Of a DNA stretch of 64,000 nt, positions 23,750 through 35,400 are shown piece after piece. The notes below the pieces were generated by a model. The model was not told the DNA's origin, ran no database searches, and worked only from the letters and a program-made list of their open reading frames with translations. The DNA is from Amblyomma americanum (taxonomy: Eukaryota > Arthropoda > Arachnida > Ixodida > Ixodidae), in the NCBI RefSeq assembly GCF_052857255.1, contig NC_135497.1:192604530-192668529 (forward strand), given 5' to 3'. The stretch's first letter is position 1. Each line of letters begins with the position of its first letter. Both the position numbers and the translations under genes were made by a program.

Positions 23750-24094
23750 TATGACACGTATGGTTAATTTGACATTAAGTCATCAATTACGTCATATCGT
23801 ATGAGATACTGTTTGTTCAACTATACGTAACATCGTACGATGCGGCGTGAGCTATCACACAACGTCATGTAATGTGCAAAGGGTAACCGTCTAGGGTGAG
23901 AGAAACGCCAGGTGGCATTAGAGGCGCAGAGCAGGACATAAATTTTTTCCCATACACAGCACGTAAGCGCTCTTAAGTGCCCTCCGTGACGTTTACGACG
24001 AGGCGTCTACTGCCCCGTTGACGCGAGGACGGCGGTCGGCCAGGATTCCGCACTCGTCTTTGTATCGGTACTAGGTGCGAATCTTTCGCGCAGC

Positions 24095-25490
24095 TGTTTT
24101 GAAGAGAGGGCGCGTGAAAGTTTCGCACGGGAGCTGTGAAATCGAAAGTGCCGTACTTTCCTGAAGTTCGAAAGTGGCCTCGCTTTCATGACGGCGAGGC
24201 ATAGGAAAGCCGCCATATTTTTAGGTACTTTTTGTTCATAAACTTTGACCCAACATTTCCTATGCTAGTGCCTCGTTCCGCGTGTTACATTCGTCTCCTT
24301 GTTTCCCGTGTTTCGTGCCCGTAAAGTCAGCCCTCGCGTTATATTTGTGGGCGTGTTACATTCGGGTAAATATGGTTTCATACTATCCACTACACCTTCT
24401 TAAAGGAAAAGTAACCGCGAGAAACATTGGTAAACACTGCTAGAAAGCACGTAAGTGAACTCAGGAAAGTTTGTTTCTTCCTCCCATTTCGTTCCGCTTC
24501 CACTGCATTTCTCTTTGTGCTCAACAAGCCAAACTTGTTCAAGCGGCATGTGCCGCAGATGAATGCGGACTAGACCAGCAACCAACACATCAGATTCCCG
24601 TTATTCGAAAAAAGGCCTGCTTCTATGCACTAGGGAAGTTATAAAGGGAAGTTGTTGTGTTGGTTGCTCTTCCTGTCCTCATCCAGTCCGCAGTCCGCAG
24701 CACACGCCACCACTGCAATACTCGCACAGAGAATGGGCCATTAGAGGACAGCTAAGCATTTGATTTTATAATTCCACGCAATGCACGGTTTAAATCTGTG
24801 CTTCTTGTAGGTAAAGCATGCCAGGTGTTTTTGTGTTCACATTTAACGTGGTAACGTATTCGCCAATTAAAGCTTAGAGTTCTCCTCACGGAGCCGGAGA
24901 AGTGCCAAGAAGTTCTGCGATCACGTCACGGACGGTGAGATTTCTAAATTTCGTTGCCACCATCGAAACCTTGCCGAGTAACGTCGGATGCCGTCAAACA
25001 ACGATCCACGGGCTTTGCCTTCTGTGGCCGTGCTGTTCTCCCTTAAAACCAAGCATCTATGCGTTGGACATATATATCCCCTGTTCATATCTTCATGATG
25101 CACCCCCCCCCCCCCCAACCAATCCTGTGCGCTGCTGAGAAGCCTAAAAGCATGAAGTCGTCGCTGTTATAATCGGCAATTACGTTACACTTCCACTTCT
25201 AGCCGGAAAATATTTTGTATGTTTCAGCTGCAATTATTACACATTCGACCCTTTAATCTGGCCGAATTATAAAACAGCTTCAGTGTCCTTTTAAGCAAAG
25301 GATTTGCATCTTACGGATTTCACTTGAAAGCTCGCCTATAGCGGAAGCTGCTCTACAAAACCAATTATCGGAAATCTTTTCCCGCGGAGTTGCAGTCCTG
25401 AGATAAAAGTTAAGTAATGTAGCTTTATGTTTGTGAAGTTCAATAAAAGCTGCGCATGGCGAACCCAGAAAGTTCGTCATTCTGCAGCCT
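24095..25490. other. Sequence present only in copy C; unclassified insertion
   Basis: Copy C homology stops after AATCTTTCGCGC (24080-24093) and resumes near 25495, where the counterpart of GAACTTTACCAGCTCCAGCG begins. The 1.4 kb between has a poly-C run (25103-25116), no long open frame and no terminal repeats that I can see. It could be an insertion, or ancestral sequence deleted from A and B. Confidence 0.55.
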
Positions 25491-26499
25491 TGGAAAATTT
25501 ACCACCTTCAGCGCTTAGGGGCCGTTCCTGTTCTGTGTGTTCCACTTTTCTCCTCGTTCGTGGCGGAATTTCCTAATACTGTATCATACTGTCAATGTAG
25601 GCTCCATGTGCTCGATAAAAATCCGCTACAGCTTTTCGAAAACGAATTTCCTGCACAGGCATGGTCAGCTCTAGGAGAAATTTACATGCATCAGCTCTGA
25701 AGTGGTAGCTAAGCACAAGCCTGTGGTACTAATATTTCTGCTCCACAGGCTCACTGACGACGCAGCAGTTATAAGCATGCGGCATAAAATTTTCATCAGT
25801 TGGGCATTTTCTTCATCGACAACTCCAGAAAATTGAAGACAAGAAAGTGCTTTGCCAGCAACGTGGCACTGGCACGAGCCATGGAATGAAGAAAAAGCGT
25901 GCATAGAACGTTCTAGGTTCTCTGCGATCAAAGGTAGTCGTTGCTCTTGCATCGTTTGGTAATTCAAGGGCCTGTCCGACTCACCCCTACGGGGAAAAGC
26001 GGCTGCTAGTAGGGCCTCAAGTGTTACCGCATCTCCACAGGCTTATGGTGTCATGGCCCCTGCCACTGTCCCCTTTCCTGACCGCTTACCTGGTTCTTTC
26101 TGCGACCCTCGGAGGCTGTGAAATACTCTGACTTCGTCTAAGCTAGGACTTCAAAGTGCGAACTCAAGTCCGGTTGCCATCCAGAATATCGCTAAGGTGC
26201 CCGCTACCTAGCAAACTCAATACGCTGGGATACTTCACCTGTGCTGCGACCATGTTTGCTTCCGCCGTTCCTGGACGACAATTGCGAGGACACGTTGGCA
26301 GCCTTCTGATAGAGTTCATCAGCTGTGTCAGCAGGCAGTCATAGCATACGACAGGGACCACTTTCGCCGTGACATTTTTGAGGGAAACTGCATCCGACCA
26401 GTCCGGCGTTATCGAGCGCCTCGTCCACGAAGCCACGGCCAGACAACATTACCACGCTACTGTCATCGCCTTCCCCTTGTCCCTGACCGCACGCTGAAA

Positions 26500-27790
26500 A
26501 GTAATGCTGGTACAGCTCCAGCTCGGCTGGCGAGTGGGCAAGCAGCAAGGGCCTACCAACGTCGTCCAGTGGTCGTCGTGGCGTTCGGTTGGTCGTGCGA
26601 GAAGACACCTGCCTGCGGCCGTTGCCCTGTCTTCCGGCTGCACGACCCCGCGAATGGGCAAGCTCGCGACGCTCCCGTTCTCGTCTTCGGCTTCATTTTG
26701 CCCGCTTGCTGGAGAGAATCTGCCAGCATTGCTCCAGGACGAGCATGGTGTGTGTGTGTGCTTCCAGTGCCAGTCAACGGCGTCCGCTGTCCGCGGTGGC
26801 GTTCGACGGCGACCAGTCGGCTATGTCAGTCGCTCTACCTGGAGGTCCACCATCACCCGGCTCCTCGTCCACTCCACCGCTGCCGGACACGCCGCCGTGG
26901 TCCTCATATCTGCAGTGCCGGTTACCTCAAAAGCGAGGATATCTGCTGGCACTGCTCCAGGGCGGCATGGAGTGGGTGTGCTACCAGGGTCCATCACCGG
27001 CGTCCGCTGTCCACGGGGGTCTTCGGCGAAACCAGTCGGCTGTGTCAGTCGCGTTACCTATGGGCCCACCATCACCCGGCTCTTCGTCCACTCCACCGCG
27101 GCCGGACACGCCGCCGTGGTCCTCGTACCTGCAGTACCGGTTACCTCAAAAGCGAGGATATCTGCTGGCACTGCTCCAGGGCGGCCATGGAGTGGGTGTG
27201 CTTCCAGGGTCCATCACCGGCGTCCGCTGTCCGCGGTGGCCTTCGACGAAACCATTCCGCTGTGTCAGTCGCGCTACCTATGGGCCCACCATCACCCGGC
27301 TCCTCGTCCACTCCACCGCTGCCGGACACGCCACCGTGGTCCTCATATCTGCAGTGCCGGTTACCTCAAAAGCGAGGATATCTGCTGGCACTGCTCCAGG
27401 GCGGCCATGGAGTGGGTGTGCTTCCAGGGTCCATCACCGGCGTCCGCTGTCCACGGGGGTCTTCGGCGAAACCAGTCGGCTGTGTCAGTCGCGTTACCTA
27501 TGGGCCCACCATCACCCGGCTCCTCGACCACTCCACTGCCACCGGACACGCCGCCACAGCGCTCGTCTTGCAGGTGCCAGTTCCCCGTCCAGGCAAGATA
27601 TCGACTCGCACTGCTCCAGGGCGGTCACCGGGTGGCAGTGGTTCCAGGGTCTATCAGCGGCGTCTGCTCGCCGCGGTGACGTTCCACGGAGCACTTCGCA
27701 GTCTGTCGCGCTTCCAGGAGGCCTACTGCTAATCGGCTCCTCGTCCACTCCACAACGGCTGGACAAATACACGCCGCCGTAGTGCTCCTA
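26500..27790. repeat. Minisatellite array, copy C: 216-type units switching to 220-bp units
   Basis: Two 216-type units (cores near 26505 and 26719) are followed by units with cores near 26941, 27160, 27380 and 27600. The landmark GGTTACCTCAAAAGCGAGGA recurs 219-220 bp apart. The 220-bp units keep the core but have a different body, including CGTCCACTCCACCGC. Because 220 is not a multiple of three, each plus-strand frame reads the same peptide repeats in rotated order, and all three plus frames stay open for nearly 400 codons (26504-27679, 26569-27732, 26589-27782). A genuine protein repeat would not do this, so the openness reflects composition. Confidence 0.9.
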
Positions 27791-27829
27791 TGTGCAGTGC
27801 TGCGTTACCTGTAGATGGAGGATTACTGC

Positions 27830-30200
27830 TAGAAAGTTCGTGCGCATTTCAACTAGTTAAATGTCCAATCGTCATAAACCTTAAATATACACCGAAATAT
27901 ATTTTATTTCCAGAGACATGTTGTTTGCGCAATAATTACGCGCATTACAGATTGATTGTACCAAGATGTGGTTTTTGAATACATTATGGCTTTTTCTCCG
28001 TCGTAAACGCATTTTTCGTATGCGGTGGAAGGTGTATGCAGGGACGGAATGAAGAAAACTCATATCTTAGAATCTTTTAACCGGGACAAAGTCAGCAATT
28101 TCTTTCACGCGTGTCTGTAAACAAAATGATTCCTGTTTTGCAGTCACACGTGGTCTACCACACCCACATGCCGTTGGCGGGAAGGTGTACACGCTATGAT
28201 GAAATGAGGGTTTCCGTGTTTTCAGTTATGAACAGTATATGCCCAAGTTTTCTGCATGTGCATACGGTTGAATCTCCGAACATGAAGGCGTCTGCTATTT
28301 TTGTGCTCAAGTATATTAACGAATTCTGATACTTTAAAAACGCCGGCGCAATTCATGTGCGCTAAGGGAGGCTGCGCAGAAGTTAATTTGGAAAAGTTTT
28401 TGTTCCGCAAGTGCAAAATGACAGAGGGTAAATCATTTACTTCTTAGTCGCACACTTTATGAACCTGCATCCCCTTGTCTTCAAGACACCTGTTCTGCGA
28501 GAGCATGCCCATCGTCGCGATTCTTCGCTGGAGGCACAGGTGATGTTCTCATAACTAGGCGGGAAGCGGCACTCCTCAAGAACCTATCCCTTTTCTGTGA
28601 TCACCAACGAAAGCATGGGCCTTTTATGTTAGGTTTTATAATACGTGTATCTTACCTATATTTTTGTTAGTAGTTTCGTGGGCTTCTATGCATTTTTAGT
28701 CAGCTCTCTCGCTCCAGTATACTTAGCGCTCGCCTCGAGAGTGGATATGATTACACGAAACTGGCTTCCGAGTATTCGAGATAAGCACGGGACGTTTTTC
28801 CTTGCAAATACATTCTCTAAACACCCCAAACGAATGTGAAACCTTAAATCCGGACCTTGTGAGTGACCTCCTGTATCGGTGCTGATGAATGCTTCTCGGG
28901 AGGGTTTCCTTCGCTCTTGCTGCTTGCGATGGTTTCTCTGCAACAACGCATAGCGCCACATAGATCAGATCACTACATCCGCGGAAGCCCCAGAGGGTAC
29001 CGTCGGGCGATTATTTAATGTTTGAGCGTTTCTTATCGATATGTTTGTTTCCTCGTTTTGCTGTCGTGAGAATACGCAAGCGGACCTTCAGTCTTCCCCT
29101 GCGGTTCTTTCTGGACCGAGTAGAACCTACATGAATATTCTGATGACAATATACCTTCGTAACCTCAAATCAGACCACTTCCAGGGGAAACTCGAGTGGA
29201 CAAGCGAAATTTCGAAAATCCCGCCTTGATTCCTACGGAAGTTGTTCTCGATATTGTAAACAATATTTACCTGAATTTATGCCAGATTGCGCTGATGGCA
29301 AGTAGGGGAGAATCTGGTTAGAGAGCTTTAGGGGAAAAATTAATGGCGTGGTTTATGTGTTGTTCCCCAGTCTTCTGGGTACAAACAGTGACGCTGAGAT
29401 AGGAGGCATGCGCAAATCATGTATCAATGCGGAATTTAGAACACGTGCCAATCAAATGAAAATCAAGTGCTGTACTAACCAGTCTCCGAACAGGAGAATT
29501 TTCGTTTTGCTATTCCCATTTGAATCGTTTTATTCGCGTTTTATTTGACGCTGGCAGTAACTCTTACATGCTTGTGGTTTTATTTTAGTATTATCTGTAT
29601 TAAGGTGTGGGAATATGAGGGGGAACCTTTTTACGTCCCCGCACTCCCACACCGTGGATGAGGCGTTTCTTCTCGATAACCGCGGAGGGGTTCGTGCTTG
29701 AGGGAACGAAGGAAAAGGAGGACAAAGCGTGAACACTCATATGCTAATCAGTACACTTGCAATTAATACACAGAGTGGGCCAGCTAGCTACAAAACATCA
29801 ACGAGGCGTTCCTCGGAAATAGAAGGCTACGTAAGAAGTTCTTCCGACTTACCGGCTGGTGCAGGGGCGCGACTTTGGGGGTATCGGCGGCGAACGTTTG
29901 TATGCGCCGACAGTGGCAGCCGGGTTTTCCCGTGCGCGCCGCATTCTTGGGGCAAAGCCATCCCAGAGCATTTGTTTTGGAAGGTGCCAGGAGCGCGCGT
30001 TTGCTGCGCTCACTTCGCTGCCTGGAACCAGAAGTCTAGCGGCAAGGCACGACGGATTCCCGTGTGCTTGCCGCGGAAGGTGACGAGAGCGTGCGGCTGT
30101 AACCGCTCGTGACGCTGGCCGGAGAGGCTTTCGCCGGCTCCGCGGAATTTCGCGTAACCCTTGAAGGTCTCGCCTTCCAGGGAACGGGGTCCTCGAGCCG
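27830..30200. other. No gene or recognised repeat seen
   Basis: This is mixed AT-rich sequence directly after the copy C array. The open frames are short, lack any recognisable domain and show no coding bias that I can judge. It is probably intergenic or old unrecognised transposon sequence. Confidence 0.5.
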
Positions 30201-30215
30201 TGGTTTCACTCGACG

Positions 30216-31042
30216 GATGACACACCCACAGTCAGTACAGAAACACCGGTTTATTCCGAACCAAAACAATGTTTCAAAAGAAAGAAAACAAGAAAACAGA
30301 CGCTACACCTGAGCACGGAAGAACTAATAAACAGAGTCACAAAGACAGTTAAAAAGAACAACACAGAAAATACAGTAAGACGCGGATAATACCAAGCGGC
30401 AGCGATGAGGGCTTGAAACGCTGCATGAAGCCTGGCTGCTTGCGTAGCAGCTACTCACGCCAAAGGGCTGTTCCGTCCTTGCAGATGGCACTCCCATCTG
30501 CGCTCTTCATCCCGGTACGGTGCCGCCCCGCCGTCCGTGTACACATCCTGCTGGCTTCGGCTGACCGCCGAATCCGTCAACACGCTCTAGCAATGATCCT
30601 CCAGGAATACCCTCGCGCGCCGCTTCGCTGGCCTTATCAAGCATTCAGGCAGTTGCGCTGCCTGCGCGCGCATCTAGATGACTGGGAGAGTGCGCGCGTA
30701 TTTCAAATGGCTAAGAAAGTGACGGTAGAGCCCTACCCCTTCAAGGTGGCGATCCGGTCACTGCTTCCGGTTACCCCCTCAGGTAGACTTCCCGCCTCGC
30801 CCAGCCGGTGCTGTCCTGACGCAGGACTATAGCAGGACTGAAGAGGGGCCGAGTCGAAATGGAGGGGGGAAACAGGTTCTCCACAAAGAGAACGATTGTT
30901 CGCTGCCTCGCAGCTGAAGAAGAATTGCTCCCTGTACAGGGTTTCTTGAACTACCAAGTTTCTGTATAACCTGTATAGCTTTCCTTCGTAGCCGTATGGC
31001 TGCTCTTGGGGGATGCTAATGAGTAATCACTCCCATATTACA
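30216..31042 (-). mobile_element. Possible solo LTR (weak)
   Basis: On the minus strand the segment starts TGTAATATGGGAGTGATTAC and ends GGTGTGTCA. An AATAAA-type poly(A) signal (GGAATAAACCGGTGTTTCTG) sits about 40 bp before the proposed end, as in LTRs. I saw no target-site duplication, primer-binding site or coding region next to it, so this is only a candidate. Confidence 0.28.
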
Positions 31043-32480
31043 AGTGTACTCCGCCTAGAGGCATTCCCCTAAACATCGCACCGCTCTTATCTATGTGCGA
31101 AAGCGTACAATTTGCTCTATGTCTTCCGCTCCTGATATCATCAATACTAGTTTTGAAATCTGCAATGGAATTGCTGGTACACTTTCATCAGACACAAGCC
31201 ACCACCTGCCAACAAGCGCCTTCATTCTTGCCTGAGTTATTATCTATCCTCCACGAAACAAGCGTTTCTAAGTGCTATCGGCGCATATATATAATCAAGC
31301 CCTAACCGGCTTTCGAACCTAAATGTGCACAGCGAGGCGGGGTGACGTGCTACATTCAAGAGACGCGGATTACGCGTACAGCGCCCTAACTGCTAAAGCA
31401 AAATGAGTAAATGCTTCAACGGCACCGAAAACGAAAAGCTAAACAGCCTTAGATATATAGGACTACTGCGCAAAATAAAGGTTAAAAAGCTAGATGTCAT
31501 GAGTGTACAAAAAGAAAAAAATCGTTGAAATCGCCGTAATCAGCTTGACGACCAACTAAAAGCCGCGAAATTTAATTACTACAAAAAAATTTTCTCTTAC
31601 ATGTCTGTTAAAAAATCGAGCGCAAAATGGTAAGAAACAAACAAGATTTAAAGTTTCATCCCCAAGGCTCCTGTCGATTCTAAAAGACGGCATTCTTCTT
31701 AGCAGAGCACACTTTTCCAATGAGCTTAACGATTGCTTTCCGAATGGCACAATAACAGTTGCTCCCACAATGCGCCAGCAGGTTAGGCCGTCCAAACGCC
31801 AACTCTCCCAGAGTCTCTCTTTATGCTCCCTGCAACTAAATAAAGTTATGATTGTCTTCATAAACCTGAAATCTTGAAGTCCGGAAGAAAAAGAGGGCTT
31901 TCAGATAAAGCCCTTCAAGTACGCTATTGATTCAGTTGACCCCCCCCACCCCCCCAACTCCAACCTGAAGCCCACATTTCTAATCTAGATATCACTATCA
32001 ATGCTTTTCAAACGGCAGTAAAATTTATGAATTTAAATAATTTATTTAATTACCAAAGGAAGCGCTTCATCTCATTTTTAAGTTTACGGGCATATTTAAT
32101 TAAACGTAGACTGCGCAAATAAGACACACACGACAGAAGACAGAAACGAAAACGACACAACGGACGCAGTCCTACCTTCAATTGAAAATGAACAAACTAG
32201 CCGTCAAGAACTTTCTACTACAGGCCTATTTAAATTTTACCAGTACTCTTAAGAGAGTTCTGAAAAAAAATGTGTTTTGGAACAAGCATGTTTGCGGATA
32301 AGTATTCTGTTCTGTGAGTGGGAAGTTCAATTTTAGGCGTAAAAGATCGACGGGAACCGCGTTGATTAAACAAAATGAAAAAATAATTAATGCTTTTGAA
32401 AAGAAAGAGCTTGTCCTTGGCATTTATGACGATCTTTTTTGAAGGCATTAGACTTATTTAACGACAAATTGCTAATGCAG
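31043..32480. other. No gene seen; AT-rich flank of the inverted duplication
   Basis: The sequence is AT-rich with short frames only. It contains a C-rich run near 31941-31957. None of it recurs beyond the outer end of the other duplication arm near 57553. Confidence 0.5.
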
Positions 32481-32639
32481 AGCGTTTGGATGCCTGAAGA
32501 CGAGGGAAGGTGAAAGGACCTTGCGGGGGGGGGGGGTCTGGAAGTCGCCCCCTAGCTCCACAAAGTTTCGCATAACTTGAAAAAGGCTCCGAGCAGGTTC
32601 CGGCTACCACTTGTTTTCCTCTATATGGTAAAGTTTGCA

Positions 32640-32990
32640 AAAATTATGCTCTCGTATCCCCGGCAAGGAGACCATGAAAGGTGCATGTGGAAAAAGCATA
32701 CGACTTATGTGCAGCGCCAGTCAGGAGTGGTGTACGAGATGCCACTATCGTGCGGAAAAGCGTACGTCGGTGAAACTGGCAGATGCGTCAACGAACGGTT
32801 AAAGAAGCACGGATGGTATTTAGAGAACTGCGAGGATGTAGCTTGAGCATTGCAGGTCCTGCAAGAGGCGTTCGCTGCACTTTGACAGTGCAAAGACACT
32901 AGGCATAAGCAAAGATCAGACCGCACGTGAACTTCTGGAAGCGTACGATGTAAGGAAAAACGGCGGTAACTGCCTAACTGATAGTTCGGA
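32640..32990 (+). pseudogene. Penelope-like element GIY-YIG endonuclease remnant (left arm)
   Basis: The frame reads SGVVYEMPLSCGKAYVGETG, then RCVNERLKKHGWYLENCEDV. This matches the GIY-YIG domain at the C-terminus of Penelope-like retroelements, with VYE and YVG at the GIY and YIG positions. After a one-base frame change and stop it continues as HCRSCKRRSLHFDSAKTLG, with the conserved His-Cys-Cys pattern, and a tail ending LTDSSE and a TAA near 32988. Only the 3' end of the element remains and no RT is visible upstream. The domain would cut target DNA in an intact element; this copy is dead. Confidence 0.75.
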
Positions 32991-33547
32991 ATAAAACCTT
33001 TTCTCTGCCTCGAGATAAGATGTCTGGTCTGAGTTAGTCGTTGCCACGAACCTTTCTTTCTTTCTGTATTCTGTGCGCGCATGCTCGACGCTGTCTTTAC
33101 ATCCACCATGCCTTGGAATGTTCACTAAATCAGTTGAGAACAGCGATCTTCCGTGTCTGTGGGTGTTTCTTCCTTAAGTGTTCATGGTTCCCGCGGTGTA
33201 GTTCTGTCCCAAGAAAGCAACCTACTTGCCTAAAAGCTCATTTTACTGAACTTCACCGTCGAGTGTCGGAGACGAAAAGCCGCTATACACGCACACCACG
33301 CCCACTTGTACGAATCACTGCTGAGACCCGACCGAACGCCTTGACAACCAGCGGACGCTTCTGATGGTCTTTAGTCACTTCCCTATTCGATAGGCGCCGA
33401 GTACAAGTGATACGCTGGCGGCAATCTCATGTAATTGAAAAATATAATACGCATCACGGAAGTGGAACCAGCCCAACCCAATAAGTTTGACAATCTGAAA
33501 AAGATATAACACGATACAGCGCCCCCTAATATCCAATAGCTAACACT

Positions 33548-33770
33548 GCGGCGGTGGCCTGATGGGCTGAGCATCCGGCTCGCGTGCGGGAGGTGTGGGA
33601 CTCGATCCCCAGTGCTGCCGGGTACCCACCGGTGATGCTAGGCTTCTTTTGAGTGCAGTGCTTGTGAATTTGGTCGTTGACCCCAACTTGAGTATAGTTG
33701 AAAACATCTTGTTCCATATCGCTCTTTGGCCACAGATACCGCTGAGCCATAAAGAATTAGCATTCAAGAA
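33548..33770 (+). mobile_element. tRNA-derived SINE, non-Ruka type (left arm)
   Basis: GGCGGTGGCCTGATGGGCTG resembles an A box, and GGGACTCGATCCCC about 35 bp later resembles a B box, so the head is tRNA-like and could be read by RNA polymerase III. The body (TACCCACCGGTGATGC..CAACTTGAGTATAG) differs from the Ruka type at 43263. The exact 3' end is uncertain. Confidence 0.55.
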
Positions 33771-33779
33771 AAAGGTATA

Positions 33780-34450
33780 CGAGACAGTACACACGCAGAA
33801 ATATGCACTTTTCATTAACATGACTTGTTCAGCAGAATGGCCGAACATTCAATACACATCCGTAAGCGAAATAAATGCTCAGAAAAGTTCCATACACTGA
33901 TAAAAATATATCCCTTATGTTATTGAAAGTACACACCAAACATTGCTTTTTTCCAGTAATGATATCTTGGCATAGTGGAACATATTGACCAGCAAGCTAG
34001 AAAACACCCTAATTGTTAAGTAGCCCCCCTCAGCCCTTATCTCAACCGGCTTTCTGTATGTCGATAAGAGTATTTGCTCTCAAGAATTAGTAACGCTATT
34101 TCCATGCTGCCGTCTGAAGGTCCATACTATAAGCAGCATAAGGTAACTAAAAACTTTCTTAATCCCCACGCCGGCTCTTGAAGTACTGTATTTAAACAAA
34201 TCAGAAAGAATCTTAATTGCCAGGGTAGGCGTCAGCAGAGAAAATTAAATTCAACACCGCTTTTTTGAACCCCATGAGACCAAAACCCTTGTGGCCCTAC
34301 AGATCAATCCCTAGTTTCATCACGAAAAAGTTGTTGACTGAGAGAACTGAGATCCTCTTTTATGCAAAAAGCAGAGACACCGGATCTCGCAGTCAATCGC
34401 TGAATAGTTTCTTTGTCCCAACTAAACTCAAGTACGTCCAGGGGATACCG
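33780..34450. other. No gene seen (left arm interior)
   Basis: AT-rich sequence without a recognisable element. It is mirrored at about 55580-56265. Confidence 0.5.
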
Positions 34451-34459
34451 CTGTGAGTC

Positions 34460-35400
34460 TGGCAGCCTCTCCAATGGGTGACCTGGAGCAGGGCCAGCAG
34501 ATATTCTTTCTTCACGGCAAAGCGTCATAGTGAAAACGGAGACCGTGTCACTGCGAGCTGGTTGGATGGCACCACCATGCACTAGGAGGGAGGTGCCACC
34601 GGACTCCGCTGTCAAATGGTAGTATCTTTGCTAGACCCGGCGCCATTTCTACCACGTTCAGGTCACTTCTCTGAAAAATTCTGAAAGCTCCCCTCTTCGA
34701 TGGCCGACCAGAAGCAATGCCAGCACATACTGCTTCAGGTTGAAGAGCGTTGGCGGACGCGGAAACCTTGGCAATGCAAGATGGTCGGACAGAAGTGCCA
34801 AGAACCACGAGCAGGAGGTACTGCATTCTGCTTTCTACAGACGGTGGCATTGCCCCGTTCTAACCGCACGGTCATTATGTCCAGCAAACTTCGCTAAGAA
34901 AATCAGGAGACTTCTCCCACCACATGGCCGCCCTGGAGCAGTGCCAGCAGATACTTTTTTCTTCTGGGAAAAGCGGCTTGGTGAAGACTGGACCATGGCG
35001 CCGCGAGGTGGTGGAAGCGCAGTGCCATGAGCGAGGAGAAAGGTGGCGGGGGATCCTTCACTGAAGTGATGGCGTCCAAACTCCGACTCAACAATACTGC
35101 CACCGCGTCCAGCAAACTTCGTAACGAAAACCAGGCGGCTTCTCCCACTCCATGGCCCTCATGGAAGAGTGCCAGCAAATACTCTTTCCGGAAGAAGTGG
35201 CTTAGCGAAGACGGCGACCGCGACCGGCCGGTAAGCAATGCCAGGACATTGCATTCGGCGTTCGACAGATAGCAGTCTTTCCCCGACAGAAACATACAGC
35301 TAATAGGTCCTGCAGACTTCACTACGAATGTCACAAGGCTTCTCCCACTCCCTAGACACCCTGGAACAGTGCCAGCAGGTATGGTTTCTTCACAGAGAAG
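34460..35400 (-). repeat. Degenerate core-bearing repeats (left arm)
   Basis: On the minus strand, TATCTGCTGGCACTGCTCCA-like cores recur near 34480, 34720, 34940, 35165 and 35360. Each is followed by a GGCCATGGAGTGGGAGAAG-like segment and a TTCGTTACGAAGTTTGCTGG-like body. The core matches those of the 216- and 220-bp arrays in the macro-repeats. Units are strongly diverged and of unequal length (about 190-240 bp). Confidence 0.75.

Larger units (their letters stand above)
21022..27830. repeat. Tandem macro-repeat, copy C (rearranged and 3' truncated)
   Basis: The third copy keeps the 5' LTR-like module (nearly identical to B), the leader, the CRE-like cluster and the pre-array segment. It differs in two ways. 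About 1.4 kb of extra sequence (24095-25490) sits between the leader and the pre-array segment. Its minisatellite changes from 216-type units to 220-bp units and ends near 27.8 kb without the AT-rich 3' segment present in A and B. The leader and pre-array parts are more diverged from A and B than these are from each other. Confidence 0.85.

Noticed and set aside
32577..32846. Host GIY-YIG nuclease gene
   Set aside because: The sequence is the C-terminal end of a Penelope-like element, broken by a frameshift and present in both inverted arms.
33548..33620. Functional tRNA gene
   Set aside because: A- and B-box-like blocks are present, but the acceptor ends do not pair well and a SINE body follows.
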